Shown: positions 1 to 9,874 of the stretch, one piece after another
How positions within the stretch are numbered: position 1 is the first letter of the stretch
Layout: each line of letters starts with the position of its first letter
Origin: Metaphire vulgaris
Lineage: Eukaryota > Annelida > Clitellata > Crassiclitellata > Megascolecidae
DNA length: 64,000 nt
Reading direction: 5' to 3'
Assembly: GCA_018105865.1 (NCBI GenBank)
Contig: CM030849.1
Coordinates: 1,961,013 to 2,025,012 of the forward strand
Position numbers and translations under genes: made by a program
Notes under the pieces: generated by a model
Database searches by the model: none
Seen by the model: the letters and a program-made list of their open reading frames with translations, nothing else
What the model was told of the DNA's origin: nothing

Positions 1-60
1 TCTAACAGTGAAACTCTAATATAAAAACTCTAACAGTCAAACTCTAACAATGAAGCTCAC

Positions 61-235
61 CCTGTTTGGCATTGTGGGTCATGTGGTTGATGAGAACATG
101 CAAGAATACAAAGACATCATCGCGACTATGTCCCACCGCATTGTGAATGGTATCAATATCCACGACAATATGGTTCCACAAAAATTGTGAAACATCAGCA
201 AAGTTAACAGGAGGATACATCATCTGGCTGACAGC
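61..235 (-). CDS. RNF213: RNF213-like exon 70 (last in window), C-terminal domain
   Basis: Codes AVSQMMYPPVNFADVSQFLW then NHIVVDIDTIHNAVGHSRDD to NHMTHNAKQ. The GHS.DD motif is conserved. Acceptor TTTTAG|GCT, donor ACAGG|GTGAGC, phase 1, so the gene continues to the left of the window. Confidence 0.9.
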
Positions 236-433
236 CTAAAACACATTAATATATACAATACAAGTATATATACCCTGTATATACTTACAAATATGTGCAT
301 ATATATATATATATAATATAATATAACTAAATATATCATGTAAATTTAATAATTATTCGTAATTTAGTTTAATTTATAATTTGCTGCTATACCTTGCAAA
401 ATTTAGCGCTCAAATACTCTTCACAAAACTTAT

Positions 434-435
<2 letters not shown>

Positions 436-475
<40 letters not shown>
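436..475. repeat. (AC)n microsatellite
   Basis: About 19 AC units, 70 bp downstream of the donor of exon 69. Confidence 0.95.
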
Positions 476-477
<2 letters not shown>

Positions 478-545
478 TAACATCTTCAAGCAAATGCCGT
501 AGACTGGCTTTGGAAAAAAAATTCAAGCATTCCAAAGCCACTCAC

Positions 546-693
546 CTGTGGATTTTCTAGAGAACCCAGGTACATGGACATGTGCAGAAGTACGCGAACG
601 ACCGCCGTCGCCGCTGCCGACATCTGGCGCTCGGGAACGGGAGCTCGCTTCAGCGGTTGACCCAAGATATGACCCCATCGCGTGTTGTCGACG
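546..693 (-). CDS. RNF213: RNF213-like exon 69, C-terminal domain
   Basis: Codes VDNTRWGHILGQPLKRAPVP to MYLGSLENPQ; GH.LG.P is conserved just after the RZ finger. The acceptor CGTTTAG|C was preferred to an upstream CCCAG because only it fits phase 2. Donor CCACAG|GTGAGT. Confidence 0.87.
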
Positions 694-894
694 CTAAACG
701 AAACAAACTCTGGATACACAATCTGGGTTCAACGTGTGGTGAACACAACGTTGGGCATTGGCTCATAAATAACACGTGGAACACAGAAACCTTTTTTATA
801 ATATGATATCTAGGATATGAACTTCTATAGCGCCAGTTATAATAGACTCAAAAGGCATCAATCAATGGGACTGAAAAAGGCCAAGTCAATTCCA

Positions 895-922
895 TAACAA
901 CAACAACAACAACAACAACAAC

Positions 923-980
<58 letters not shown>
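895..980. repeat. (CAA)n then (TAA)n microsatellite
   Basis: Tail of a TATAGCGCC-type repeat (817-895) that continues into triplets, as if the array grew from the element's tail. Confidence 0.9.
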
Positions 981-981
<1 letters not shown>

Positions 982-1058
982 GACTTCTATCTGATCCAAG
1001 ATAAGATGCACATGGGTCTGCCGTGGAGTGAGGCACAAGATTTGGCCAGCGACCGATG

Positions 1059-1139
1059 TACAGGGTGGCGCAAAAAAACCAGACCAGTCACATTTAGGTT
1101 TGCATTTATTATAGTCCGGTTTTTTTGCGCCACCCTGTA
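1059..1139. mobile_element. 80-bp mariner-like palindromic MITE
   Basis: TA|CAGGGTGGCGCAAAAAAACC ... GGTTTTTTTGCGCCACCCTG|TA, a near-perfect hairpin with TA at both ends. Confidence 0.85.
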
Positions 1140-1443
1140 GATGGAGAACATTCTGTGCTGTCCGAGGACGAACTAAGCACTAAGTACTAAGTAAGTAAGT
1201 AAGTAAGACTTCTAAAGAACCAGTTCCAAAACTGAAAAGGCATCAATCGATGTAACTCCAAATCCATTTGCAAATGACCAGGTCACTCCAGAGATCAATC
1301 AGACAAAGGGAAACCTCGATTATATTATATTATTATATTATATTATATTATATTCGCGATTCGGACTCATGGAGGCACGGCCAAGGTCACGAATCAGATC
1401 TCAAGGTCAAAGCTTGGGACAAATTTATTGCAGTCGCACTTAC

Positions 1444-1544
1444 TTGGCTGTTAACGCAACATTGTCGTCCTGCAATTTGTAGCCTGTTCCACCAACTGGT
1501 GCCCCGCACTGGAGACATGTTCCAACCGCAACAGGACGACCACA
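1444..1544 (-). CDS. RNF213: RNF213-like exon 68, RZ finger second half
   Basis: Codes CGRPVAVGTCLQCGAPVGGT then GYKLQDDNVALTA. With the previous exon the ligand pattern is C-x3-H-x6-C-x8-C-x2-C followed by GAP.GG, the RZ finger shared by RNF213 and ZNFX1, which in vertebrate RNF213 is needed for LPS ubiquitylation. Acceptor TGTCAG|TGT, donor GCCAA|GTAAGT. Confidence 0.95.
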
Positions 1545-1778
1545 CTGACAACAGAAAAACACAAAAATATAATAACAGAACAATAATAATAACGACAACA
1601 ACAACAGTAATAATATTAATAATAATAATATTACTATTATTATTTAGTTATTTCTAACCATATGTGTCACAAAACACAAGAAAGTAATAACATAAAAATA
1701 ATGACATAATAATAACAGAATAATAATAATAAAATGATTTCTAACCATTTGGGTCACAAAACACAAGAAAGTAATAAC

Positions 1779-1836
<58 letters not shown>

Positions 1837-1998
1837 CACTAATAATACTAAAAATTTAGTAATTTCTAACCATTTGTGTCACAAAAGCTTGAAAATGCAT
1901 AAAACTAAAAAAACACATTCAGCAAATGGCAACACACAACCATTTCCTTTTGCTGCAAAAGGCATCTAAGTTTACTGTTACCACAACAGAGAACTTAC

Positions 1999-2033
1999 AT
2001 TGCCTATGACGTATGGATGACCATTTTTGCACT
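1999..2033 (-). CDS. RNF213: RNF213-like microexon 67, RZ finger first half
   Basis: A 35-bp exon coding CKNGHPYVIGN, completing a Gln with the previous exon. It supplies the first Cys and the His of the RZ-type zinc finger. Acceptor TTTCAG|AG, donor GGCAAT|GTAAGT. Confidence 0.93.
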
Positions 2034-2144
2034 CTGAAAAGACAAAAACGAAACACAAGATTAAGCGATAGTGAATTCCAGCATTAAAAGCATACTCTTA
2101 TCAAGACCCTGCGCATATTTTCAAACGAACGACGCAAAGTAACG

Positions 2145-2337
2145 TACAGTACAACTCTGTTACAACAACATACTTAGGGGTCTGTAAAACTGAATGTCAT
2201 ATCCAAGTTACGCTACTGTATAAATGTATATCCAATACCATCCAGTACGGTAGCACATCACACGGGACTGTAAATTTCAGTACTTTGTAATCGAGTATGC
2301 GTCATAACCAAGTCTGGTATAACAAAGTTTTACCGTA
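2145..2337. mobile_element. Mariner-like MITE, diverged 175-bp family
   Basis: TACAGTACAACTCTGTTACA ... TATAACAAAGTTTTACCGTA with the same ACTGTACATTTC-type middle. Confidence 0.65.
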
Positions 2338-2361
2338 ACATAATGTAATGGAATATTTGCA

Positions 2362-2444
2362 TAGGGGCCGTCCATAAATGACGTCACGCAAAAGTTTGAA
2401 CCCCCTCCCCTAAGTGCACGACGTCATTTATGGATGGCCCCATA
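2362..2444. mobile_element. Short palindromic element GGGGCCGTCCATAAATGACGTCA
   Basis: GGGGCCGTCCATAAATGACG at the left and CGTCATTTATGGATGGCCCC at the right, an 80-bp hairpin 20 bp from the donor of exon 66. Similar palindromes are widespread in invertebrate genomes as I recall. Confidence 0.75.
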
Positions 2445-2464
2445 GCTCCTCGTCTGATACTAAC

Positions 2465-2561
2465 GATAGAATGCGGGAGTCTCTCCAGCTACTATGCCCT
2501 GTCCGATCGCAGTTTTTATATCGTCAAGGTCGTCCTGAGGCATTGTGGGTAGAAATGAATT
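2465..2561 (-). CDS. RNF213: RNF213-like exon 66, pre-RZ
   Basis: Codes NSFLPTMPQDDLDDIKTAIG then QGIVAGETPAFY. The FLPTMP motif precedes the RZ finger in the family. Acceptor TTTTAG|AAT, donor CTATC|GTTAGT, phase 1. Confidence 0.93.
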
Positions 2562-2679
2562 CTAAAATAAACAGATCAGACTGATTACAATTTTGCTACG
2601 TTACCAAAGCCAAAGTAAAGTAACCTAGGTATCCTATAGCGCCAGTTCCAGTACTATTGGAATCAATTAAACAAAGACA

Positions 2680-2810
2680 ATTATCCTATTTCGGTCGCAT
2701 GGCGATGAGGAAAACCGAGGTTGGACGGATGACATCGTGCAACTGACGGGGATGACAATGGAGCAGTCAACCATGGTGACAAACAATAGAATGGCATGGA
2801 GAAAGATTAA
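2680..2810 (+). mobile_element. LINE ORF2 tail, decayed
   Basis: YFGRMAMRKTEVGR in one frame and WTDDIVQLTGMTMEQSTMVT in another. Confidence 0.55.
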
Positions 2811-2822
2811 TTATCCATGATA

Positions 2823-2994
2823 AGTGTTTTATCCAGACTCCAGGCCTTTGGGGGGAAAAGGTGGGGGCATTGACTTGAGGAAAAGAGACACAGTTCAATG
2901 CAAAAAATGGTGTCAGTGCTTGGATTTTGGGGGTGATTTTTGTGTCATTTTTGGGGGGAGGGAATCTACCCTAACAGGCCTTGATGAAACACTG
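2823..2994. mobile_element. CAGTGTTTTATCCAG-family MITE
   Basis: Same G-rich body and ends (AAGTGTTTTATCCAG ... TTGATGAAACACTG) as the 13458 copy. It follows directly a decayed LINE tail. Confidence 0.75.
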
Positions 2995-3027
2995 TCCATG
3001 ATGTGGTCTACCCTCATAGCAAGGGCG

Positions 3028-3176
3028 GCTCAAGACAAGACAAGATAAGACAAGACAAGACAAGACAAGACAAGACTGCATAAACAAATAAATGAATCAA
3101 TACCATATCTTATCACAAACATCTTCACATCATTATTATGATTATTATTATGATGATGATGATGATGATGATGATG

Positions 3177-3221
<45 letters not shown>

Positions 3222-3222
3222 C
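3028..3222. repeat. (GACAA)n, (ATG)n and (ATT)n tracts
   Basis: Pentamer AAGAC array at 3033-3075 followed by GATGAT and TTATTA arrays. Translated ORFs here are repeat artefacts. Confidence 0.9.
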
Positions 3223-3668
3223 AAGACAATTTCTTAAGCGCAGTAAGCATGGCATAGAAGCAGTCAAGAGTGCTTTACAAAAACGAGCTGTTAAACAAAT
3301 GCATCTTCAACTGTTTCCAGAACCGATCGCAATCAATAATCAATAATCAATAATTAATAATATTCTTCAGTGCAAGAGCAGCAGACTAAATGGAACGAAA
3401 TAGATGTCAAAAGAGTATCAGCTACAAGTGTAAATGCTTTTAGAAGTAGCTCAAGTGCAATGGGATATTAATTTAGGCATTATTCATATCCTAGTTCAGT
3501 GGTTTTCCAAACTTTTCGATTCATTGCACTCCCTTGCCAAGTCCAGATTTTCCCACGGCTCCCCGAGTCAAATTTCAACAAGTGCACTTTGCAAATAGTA
3601 TTCTTTGGATAATAATTATAATTGATACCAAAAATCTCGAAAGTCTTCACAAGCAAAAAGATGCAGGG

Positions 3669-3843
3669 CAGTATTTTATCCAGGCCTGTTATGGGGGAGA
3701 TTCCGCCTCCAACCCCACAAACCCACCCCCAAAAATCCCAGCACTGACACAAATTTCTGCATTGAACTGTCTCTTCCCCTCCAACCAAGTCAATTCTACC
3801 CCCCATCACCCCCCCAAAGGCCTGGAATCTGGATAAAACGCTG
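3669..3843. mobile_element. CAGTGTTTTATCCAG-family MITE, inverted
   Basis: Inverse orientation copy, CAGTATTTTATCCAGGCCTG at one end and GGAATCTGGATAAAACGCTG at the other, 18 bp from the donor of exon 65. Confidence 0.78.
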
Positions 3844-3861
3844 GTGCTGGGGCATTTCTAC

Positions 3862-4047
3862 CTGCATATTCTGCGGTGCTGTAGCCAACTCGACCCACAG
3901 TCCCTGAAGTCCATTGTTCGGGGAGTTCATCAAAAGTATCTTAAAGTGGGTGACGACTTCCGACACGTCGCGATCCATGGCGACCTGGCGAGGTTTCACG
4001 CACAGATTTCCCCCCAGAGAATTGCCAGCTACCGCCCTGGCAAACGC
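3862..4047 (-). CDS. RNF213: RNF213-like exon 65
   Basis: 62 codons, AFARAVAGNSLGGNLCVKPR to WVELATAPQNMQ. Phase 0 to 0. The 5' flank intron is a seven-copy minisatellite. Confidence 0.9.
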
Positions 4048-4136
4048 CTTTAACGGAAAGATAAATATAAACAAAACAGTTCCAGGAATTGCCAAATATA
4101 TCGTTAAAAGGTTCAATCCACACAAATAAAACAACA

Positions 4137-4407
4137 ACACAAAACAACTAACTGGTACTATGTCTAAAATACAACACAAACACAAGTAACTGGTACTATG
4201 TCTAAAATACAACACAATTAACTGGTACTATGTCTAAAATACAACACAAACACAATTAACTGGTACTATGTCTAAAATACAACACAAACACAAGTAACTG
4301 GTACTATGTCTAAAATACAACACAAACACAATTAACTGGTACTATGTCTAAAATACAACACAAACACAATTAACTGGTACTATGTCTAAAATACAACACA
4401 AAACACA
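4137..4407. repeat. Minisatellite, unit about 38-44 bp
   Basis: Seven tandem units of AACTGGTACTATGTCTAAAA TACAACACAAACACAATT type, some shortened. Lies in the intron just 5' of exon 65. Confidence 0.88.
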
Positions 4408-4409
4408 AC

Positions 4410-4487
4410 TACAGGGGGGCACAAAAAACCAGACTAGTCACATTTAGGTTTGCATCTAATATAGTCCGTTTTTTGCACCACCCTGTA
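4410..4487. mobile_element. 80-bp mariner-like palindromic MITE
   Basis: Same family as 1059-1139; core CAGACTAGTCACATTTAGGT, TA ends. Confidence 0.83.
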
Positions 4488-4639
4488 CATGTAACTGGTA
4501 CTGGTACATTTTATACAGCACAAAACACAATTAACTGGTACTACTTCTAAAATTTATCTAATCTAATTCAGCAGGAAGATAAAATAGCCATATTATGCCA
4601 GAAAAATATGCAAATATAATTTATGCACAACTACGTTAC

Positions 4640-4693
4640 CTTATTCTTGAAAGTTGGACAGGTGTTGCAGAATTCTTTAAGCATGTTCACAGT
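4640..4693 (-). CDS. RNF213: RNF213-like exon 64
   Basis: 18 codons, TVNMLKEFCNTCPTFKNK, phase 0 to 0, acceptor TTTTTAG|ACT and donor AATAAG|GTAACG. Its position and text match the helix following the PLG motif in the family. Confidence 0.82.
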
Positions 4694-4834
4694 CTAAAAA
4701 GGTAAATGTCACTGAATTTTAGTACTGTGACGAAAACTGCACTTAAACCAAGAAGTGAGAACCGGCTGAAACCGGTCAGAGAGAGACACACAGCTTCTAA
4801 GTTTCAACAGCAATTAGCCAGATAATGAGTGAAT

Positions 4835-4914
4835 TTAACCCCTTAACTGGCCATTTATTTGTAACTCAATGTAAAATGGACAATTACACTCGTCATGACC
4901 GGTTAAGGGGTTAA
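4835..4914. mobile_element. TTAACCCC palindromic MITE
   Basis: TTAACCCCTTAACTGG ... CCGGTTAAGGGGTTAA with an internal GTAACTCAATGTAAAATGGA block. TTAA at both ends and CCCC starts suggest a piggyBac-mobilised MITE. Confidence 0.8.
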
Positions 4915-5031
4915 TGCAAAAAGCTTTCTGACAGAGTCTTTAATTTTTGGGCCATTATGACAGTATGGCACTAAAGAGTGAACAGTGCAACATGATTGTG
5001 GCCCGATGAACGATAGTGATGAGTGAACTTT

Positions 5032-5118
5032 TACAGGGTGGCGGAAAAAAAACCGGACTACAGGTATATTAAATGCAAACCGAAATGTGACTAGTCTGTT
5101 TTTTTGTGCCACCCTGTA
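5032..5118. mobile_element. 80-bp mariner-like palindromic MITE
   Basis: Same family, CAGGGTGGCGGAAAAAAAACC ends; slightly longer by an internal TA-rich insertion. Confidence 0.82.
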
Positions 5119-5410
5119 CTTTATTTGTCAGAATCTTAATAACAGCCAGATAGATGTATTCAAAAAGCTTACACATAATCTCTTCTGGTCTCCATTTAAC
5201 AATAGAGTGTCGAAAGATGGAAATCAAATAACTTTGCATTTACCACCACAATCAACATTTACATTACATGGAAACCTCAAAACACCACATTTAGCATTAC
5301 ATTCAACATTTACATTACATACAGTATAACATTACCGGTAATGTCAACAACTGGTGAAAACCTAAGAACACTACTAACCACATTTAGTATTACATTCAAC
5401 ATTCAAATTG

Positions 5411-5690
5411 GCCTACTTCGCGTTGTGCGACTGTTCCAGTCAAAACACCAAATTTAAGCAACGTTAAGCAAGGCTCGGACTTGGATGGGTGAACCTATCC
5501 CGGAATCTAGTCATGGTGCCGGCGGCTAACCTAGCCGCTCATCTGTCAGGCATGGATAAATTGACAGCGGTGTTAAGCTGCGAAGGTAAAACGCAGGTCT
5601 GGAGAGAGAAAGCAACGGCAAACTACACTAGATTAATGACATAAGGCATATGCGTCACTGCTTGCCTGGAGATCAACATGGAGATAAACA
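5411..5690 (+). mobile_element. 5S rRNA-derived SINE
   Basis: Contains AATTTAAGCAACGTTAAGCA and CTCGGACTTGGATGGGTGAA, the internal promoter region of 5S rRNA, followed by a non-5S body (GATAAATTGACAGCGGTGTT, GAGAAAGCAACGGCAAACTA). The second copy at 49630-49845 shares head and body, so this is a SINE3-type element rather than a 5S gene. Confidence 0.8.
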
Positions 5691-5815
5691 CCGGATACTA
5701 TGCTCATTTGAGTAGAGGACTTATTTTACCTTTTCAACTTTTACATTACTTTGAACATTAACAGTAAATTTCACATTTCATTTTAAGGGGGGCTCTGCAG
5801 CTTAGTGCCTACCTC

Positions 5816-6012
5816 CAGTGTTTAATCTAGGCCGTTTCCGGGGGGGGAATTGCTCTTTCCCCCCCCCCGGAAATTTCAAATTGCCCTCCGGAAATTTTGG
5901 AATACTACATGGACTAACAGTGGCCCCTAGCAGAATTCCCCCTGGCTTTGTCAGTTTTTCCCCCCGCCTTTTTCAGTCCCCCCCGGAGTCCAGGAGTCTA
6001 GATTAAACACTG
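5816..6012. mobile_element. hAT-type MITE (CAGTGTTTAATCTAG ends)
   Basis: 197 bp with perfect 15-bp inverted ends CAGTGTTTAATCTAG / CTAGATTAAACACTG, a G/C-homopolymer-rich body and an exact 8-bp target duplication CCTACCTC (5808-5815 and 6013-6020). The duplication contains the donor of exon 63. Confidence 0.9.
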
Positions 6013-6017
6013 CCTAC

Positions 6018-6128
6018 CTCTGCGCTCGGTCGGCGTTGGGCGTCTTCGTGAACGTTGGCGGACGTAATTTCGCGGTACATTGCCAGGAGTGCAACACTTT
6101 CTCCAACTTCTGGCGCACAGGTCAGCCT
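6018..6128 (-). CDS. RNF213: RNF213-like exon 63, donor inside a transposon target duplication
   Basis: 37 codons, RLTCAPEVGESVALLAMYRE then ITSANVHEDAQRRPSAE. Acceptor GTTTAG|AGG, donor GCAGAG|GTAGGC. A 197-bp MITE starts at intron position +6, and its 8-bp target duplication is the donor sequence itself. Confidence 0.9.
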
Positions 6129-6651
6129 CTAAACATCACAATACACCCAATATCTTTACCAGATAATCAACTAACTGACTAAAATCCTTTCATGGCTGTA
6201 TCTTAACAAAAAATACAAACAAATACAAAATACAAACAAATACAAATACAAATATACAAACAAATTTTAATCGCACAACGATAGCAAAGAACTCAACAGT
6301 TCACACACGACAACCACTAATCTAATCAAAACTTCTATAGCGCCACGTCATAATGACTAGAGGCATCAGTCGATGGCACATGAAATCATACTAGTACATG
6401 TACTCTACCTTGTAAAAGACAACGGAAGTCCACCAAGTACCCTCAAGTTATACAAGTATCTCTGGTTAAGAACCACTGCACTAATGTAACGTAATAGTAA
6501 TAAGAGTATTTGCATAGCACCCCCCCCCTTATGAAGTATCACTTAACAATTGCTGCATACCAATTGCTAACTACTGCATGCTGAAATAATAATAATAATA
6601 AATAATATAATAATAAAAAAAATAATAAGAAATAATAAGAAATATCTATGC

Positions 6652-6768
6652 CTGGAGAGCTTCTTCCAACGGCCCAAGATTCTTTCCGATCGAAACTTCT
6701 GCAAACAATTCGCGCAGTTTCCTGTATTCGTCGCCACAGATGACAAAACAATCTGGCACAGCGTCATT
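6652..6768 (-). CDS. RNF213: RNF213-like exon 62, GC donor
   Basis: 39 codons, NDAVPDCFVICGDEYRKLRE then LFAEVSIGKNLGPLEEALQ; GDEYR.LR and the PLG/PLE helix are conserved. The only in-phase end is CTCCAG|GCATAG, a GC donor. Acceptor GTGTAG|AAT. Confidence 0.86.
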
Positions 6769-6824
6769 CTACACAACAGACCATTACAATTACCATTACA
6801 GTTATTACATTACATGCCAGTAAA

Positions 6825-6982
6825 CAGTGTTTCATACAGGCCTGATAGGGGTGGAGGGAATTCCCAAGCACAAAAATCCCCCCCCAAATTCCAGCACTGA
6901 CACAAATTTTTGAATTGAACTATGTCTCTTCCCCTCCAGCCAACTCAATACCCCCCCAAAGGCCTGAAGTCTGGATTAAACG
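6825..6982. mobile_element. CAGTGTTTTATCCAG-family MITE, inverted
   Basis: CAGTGTTTCATACAGGCCTG at the left, CTGAAGTCTGGATTAAACG at the right; C-rich body. Confidence 0.72.
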
Positions 6983-7379
6983 AACATATATTTGGAGTGA
7001 TATTTGGAGGAATGGTAGAGTTCAAAGAGACCACAACTTAAAGGTCCCACAATCCTAGGCCAGTCTTTGCATATTTTAACAAGAGCATGATAACTTAATC
7101 TAAATGTTTGTGTGTAACGATTTAAATAACTTGGAACCTGCCTTGTTCACTATAACTACTACTACATGGCGTAGTTTGGTATTGCTACTCTACTACTACT
7201 ACTACTACCAATAATAATCCAGCCTTAATAAAATAATAATAGTAATAAAGGCATCCATTCTGGATAGGAAAACCATTGCAACCTGGAAAAGCTCAAATCA
7301 GGTAAACCCTAAACAAAGCAAAGAGAATTTGGAATTCAAGACATAAAACAAAAAAATCATACAGACTGCAAAATATAAT

Positions 7380-7615
7380 AATAACAACAACAACAATAAT
7401 AATAATAATAATAATAATAATGATATTAAATTACTGCTACTACTACTACTATCACTACTACTACTACGACTGGAAAAACTGCTACTATAACTACTACATG
7501 AAGGATACAATAATCGACAAAATTAGAAGAAAAGACTAAAATGGTATGGGCTACTACTATGAAATTGCTACCTACTACTACTACTACTAGAAGGAAACTA
7601 CCAATAATAATGGAC

Positions 7616-7658
<43 letters not shown>

Positions 7659-7660
7659 GG
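7380..7660. repeat. Mixed ACT/AAT triplet tracts
   Basis: Several AAT and ACT arrays between 7380 and 7660 in the intron between exons 61 and 62. Confidence 0.9.
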
Positions 7661-7869
7661 TTCAGAAGATAGGATCTGCCCATGAGCTGATGAGAACCAT
7701 CCATCCATCCATTGATTCACATTATGGTCTTTCTGTGTAATCTCATTCTTTTTCCTCTTGTACTCTTGTGTAGGTTTCTTCCTGTATTCTCTTTCATTGC
7801 TTTCCTGTCTCCGAATACAAGAATAAAACTGAACCTTGCAAATAAATAAATAAATGAATAAATAATCAC

Positions 7870-8159
7870 CTCGGCCACTTGAACTGGTCCTGGTCGCAGA
7901 TGGCTCTAGCGGCTTCGACCAATCTCCTGACCTCCGTGGTCAGAGTCCTGTCCACGTCCCCGGCGATGTAGAGCCGGTGCATCCACAGCGCCGTCTCCAC
8001 CAGGCCGAACCGGACGCTGGCGACCGCCTCCACCGTCCCGATGTCGACGGCCGGCTGGTTGCGGCGCAGCAGGTCGAGCGAAGCGCGAAGGAGACGCGTG
8101 GCAAAGTCGATGCAGCGCGCCTCGTCGTCGCACAGCGCGCTCTGGCGTCGATGGTGATC
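7870..8159 (-). CDS. RNF213: RNF213-like exon 61, post-RING, very GC-rich
   Basis: Codes DHHRRQSALCDDEARCIDFA, VEAVASVRFGLVETALWMHR and LVEAARAICDQDQFKWP. Its GC content is far above all neighbours and dominated by C/G third positions. Several long out-of-frame readings overlap it and are shadows. Acceptor TACAG|GAT, donor CCGAG|GTGATT. It ends in phase 2, which does not fit the next recognised exon, so an exon is missing between. Confidence 0.87.
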
Positions 8160-8273
8160 CTGTACAACGACGACAACAACAACGGCACTCGAGATCGTCT
8201 TGGATTTGTAGGGGTCTCCAAAGTTTTCTGGTCAGGGGCCACATTGCTGAAGGCTCAGCACAAGAACAAGAAA

Positions 8274-8590
8274 TCACATTTAGTAAAGTCCTTCCCGAGC
8301 TCTCAGGGCTAACCTCAAGGCTCATGGGGCGGCGCTGATCTCCGTTTCCAAGACCCTCGGCCAGGCGACTGGTGCAGGTTATGTGATATGGGGTCAGTGT
8401 TCTCATGCAATGCGCCTGTTTACTCCACAGATTAATAATCCACTACTCAGTTGCCATTGCCATCTGGAAAAAGAAGGTTGAGCCGACCTTAGGGTTCCTG
8501 CGGGTCTCGAACCCGCAACCTTCTGCTCCATCGTCTAACGTTGTTACCACTCTGCTAGCTTCCTGTCCCCACAACCAAATTTAGTAAAAC
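8274..8590 (-). mobile_element. tRNA-derived SINE, family A
   Basis: Minus-strand head has an A-box-like TAGCAGAGTGGTAACAACG and a B-box GGGTTCGAGACCCGC, then a body GATGGCAATGGCAACTGAGT ... CCTGAGAGCTCGGGAAGGAC. The second copy (43088-43446) lacks the head. Confidence 0.75.
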
Positions 8591-9297
8591 ATGGCAAAAA
8601 AGGATATCGTTGACACACACTACATGGAAAATGGTGGAAAACTAGCTTCACCTTCAGATATATAGACCCCATCTAGTGATAATATAATTAAAGTCTATGT
8701 CTCTGTGATAACAGATGGTGAAGAAAGAGATTCGTATAACAGATTTGCACAATTAGCAATATTCCCCATCTTTTCCATGAGCAGATTACAGACCTTGGCA
8801 GGCCGTATCGGCCCGCGGCTGCACTTTGGAGACCCCCATCTTAGAACGTTCGAGGGTGCTGGAACAAAATGTTCCAATAAAATGTCACGAGGACAAAATT
8901 TCACGGACAAGATGTAATGGGGATAAAATATAACCCTATCCCTAACCCGGAACATTCTGCCCATGACGTTTTGTCCATTTTGTCCAACCACGCTTTTGAG
9001 GAATACAACTTATTCGTTCCAAATGAACTGCCAAGTCCAATATATTCTGCACGATTGATTTCCCCTTGATGATCTCAGGAATGATCTTGTCTTTTGATCT
9101 TTTACAAATGGATTTTGGAGTATCATTGATTAATAACGGGTCTTGAGAATTAGAAATGGCGCTATAAAAGTGCATACAAATAATTATTATTTATCATTTT
9201 TATTACTTTTTGGGCACTGCAGCATAAGCACTCTCTACATTGCATATTCTTATACATATACTGTACTCGTAGATGGCTGTCACACTGACACCCACTT

Positions 9298-9370
9298 TTA
9301 ACACCTTAACTGGGGATTCCGGATATATTCGTCCATTGAGTTACAGTTAAATACACGGTTAAGGGGTTAA
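9298..9370. mobile_element. TTAACCCC palindromic MITE
   Basis: Same family, reverse orientation of the ATGTAAAATGG core, about 73 bp. Confidence 0.75.
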
Positions 9371-9397
9371 CAAACAATGGATCCTACTAAACCGTCA

Positions 9398-9403
9398 TCA
9401 TAG

Positions 9404-9478
<75 letters not shown>

Positions 9479-9479
9479 C
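9398..9479. repeat. (ATC)n microsatellite
   Basis: About 27 uninterrupted units, 10 bp from the donor of exon 60. Confidence 0.95.
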
Positions 9480-9488
9480 TGCCATTAC

Positions 9489-9603
9489 CTCAAAGCACTG
9501 AACACACAGAATGCAAAGCTCCACAGTCTGGGTCGGATCGGAAGACAGAAAGCCAAGGGCGTCCTCAAAATACTCCCCCAGATATTTTCGCACCGACTCG
9601 ATG
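9489..9603 (-). CDS. RNF213: RNF213-like exon 60, post-RING
   Basis: Codes IESVRKYLGEYFEDALGFLS to LCILCVQCFE. Acceptor TTTTAG|C; donor TTTGAG|GTAATG, about 10 bp from an 80-bp (ATG/CAT)n array. Confidence 0.93.
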
Positions 9604-9677
9604 CTAAAATGGAAACAACCGAGCAACACGTACATGCCAGGGAAGTGGCAGAAAACATGGAAAGTTTAAAACATTGA

Positions 9678-9729
<52 letters not shown>

Positions 9730-9794
9730 GTGTGATTTAATGTGGTTTAGGAGGCTAAGTAAGCCTGTGTGAAAACAACTATACAATACCCTGT

Positions 9795-9874
9795 TTAACC
9801 CCTTAACTGGGGATCCCGGATATATCCGTCCATTTTACATTGAGTTACAGTTAAATACACGGTTAAGGGGTTAA
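9795..9874. mobile_element. TTAACCCC palindromic MITE
   Basis: Same family, subtype with CCCGGATATATCCGTCC core. Confidence 0.82.

Noticed and set aside
2816..3050. 74-codon plus-strand ORF
   Set aside because: It lies across a MITE and a pentamer repeat and has no conserved content.
5447..5510. Functional 5S rRNA gene
   Set aside because: Only the internal promoter part matches 5S and it is fused to a repeated non-5S body.
7906..8406. 166-codon Arg/Gly-rich minus-strand ORF and a 111-codon plus-strand ORF
   Set aside because: Shadows of the GC-rich exon 61; the conserved frame is a third one with intact splice sites.
8490..8575. Functional tRNA gene
   Set aside because: A and B boxes are present but no clean cloverleaf, and the sequence continues into a SINE body found elsewhere in the window.
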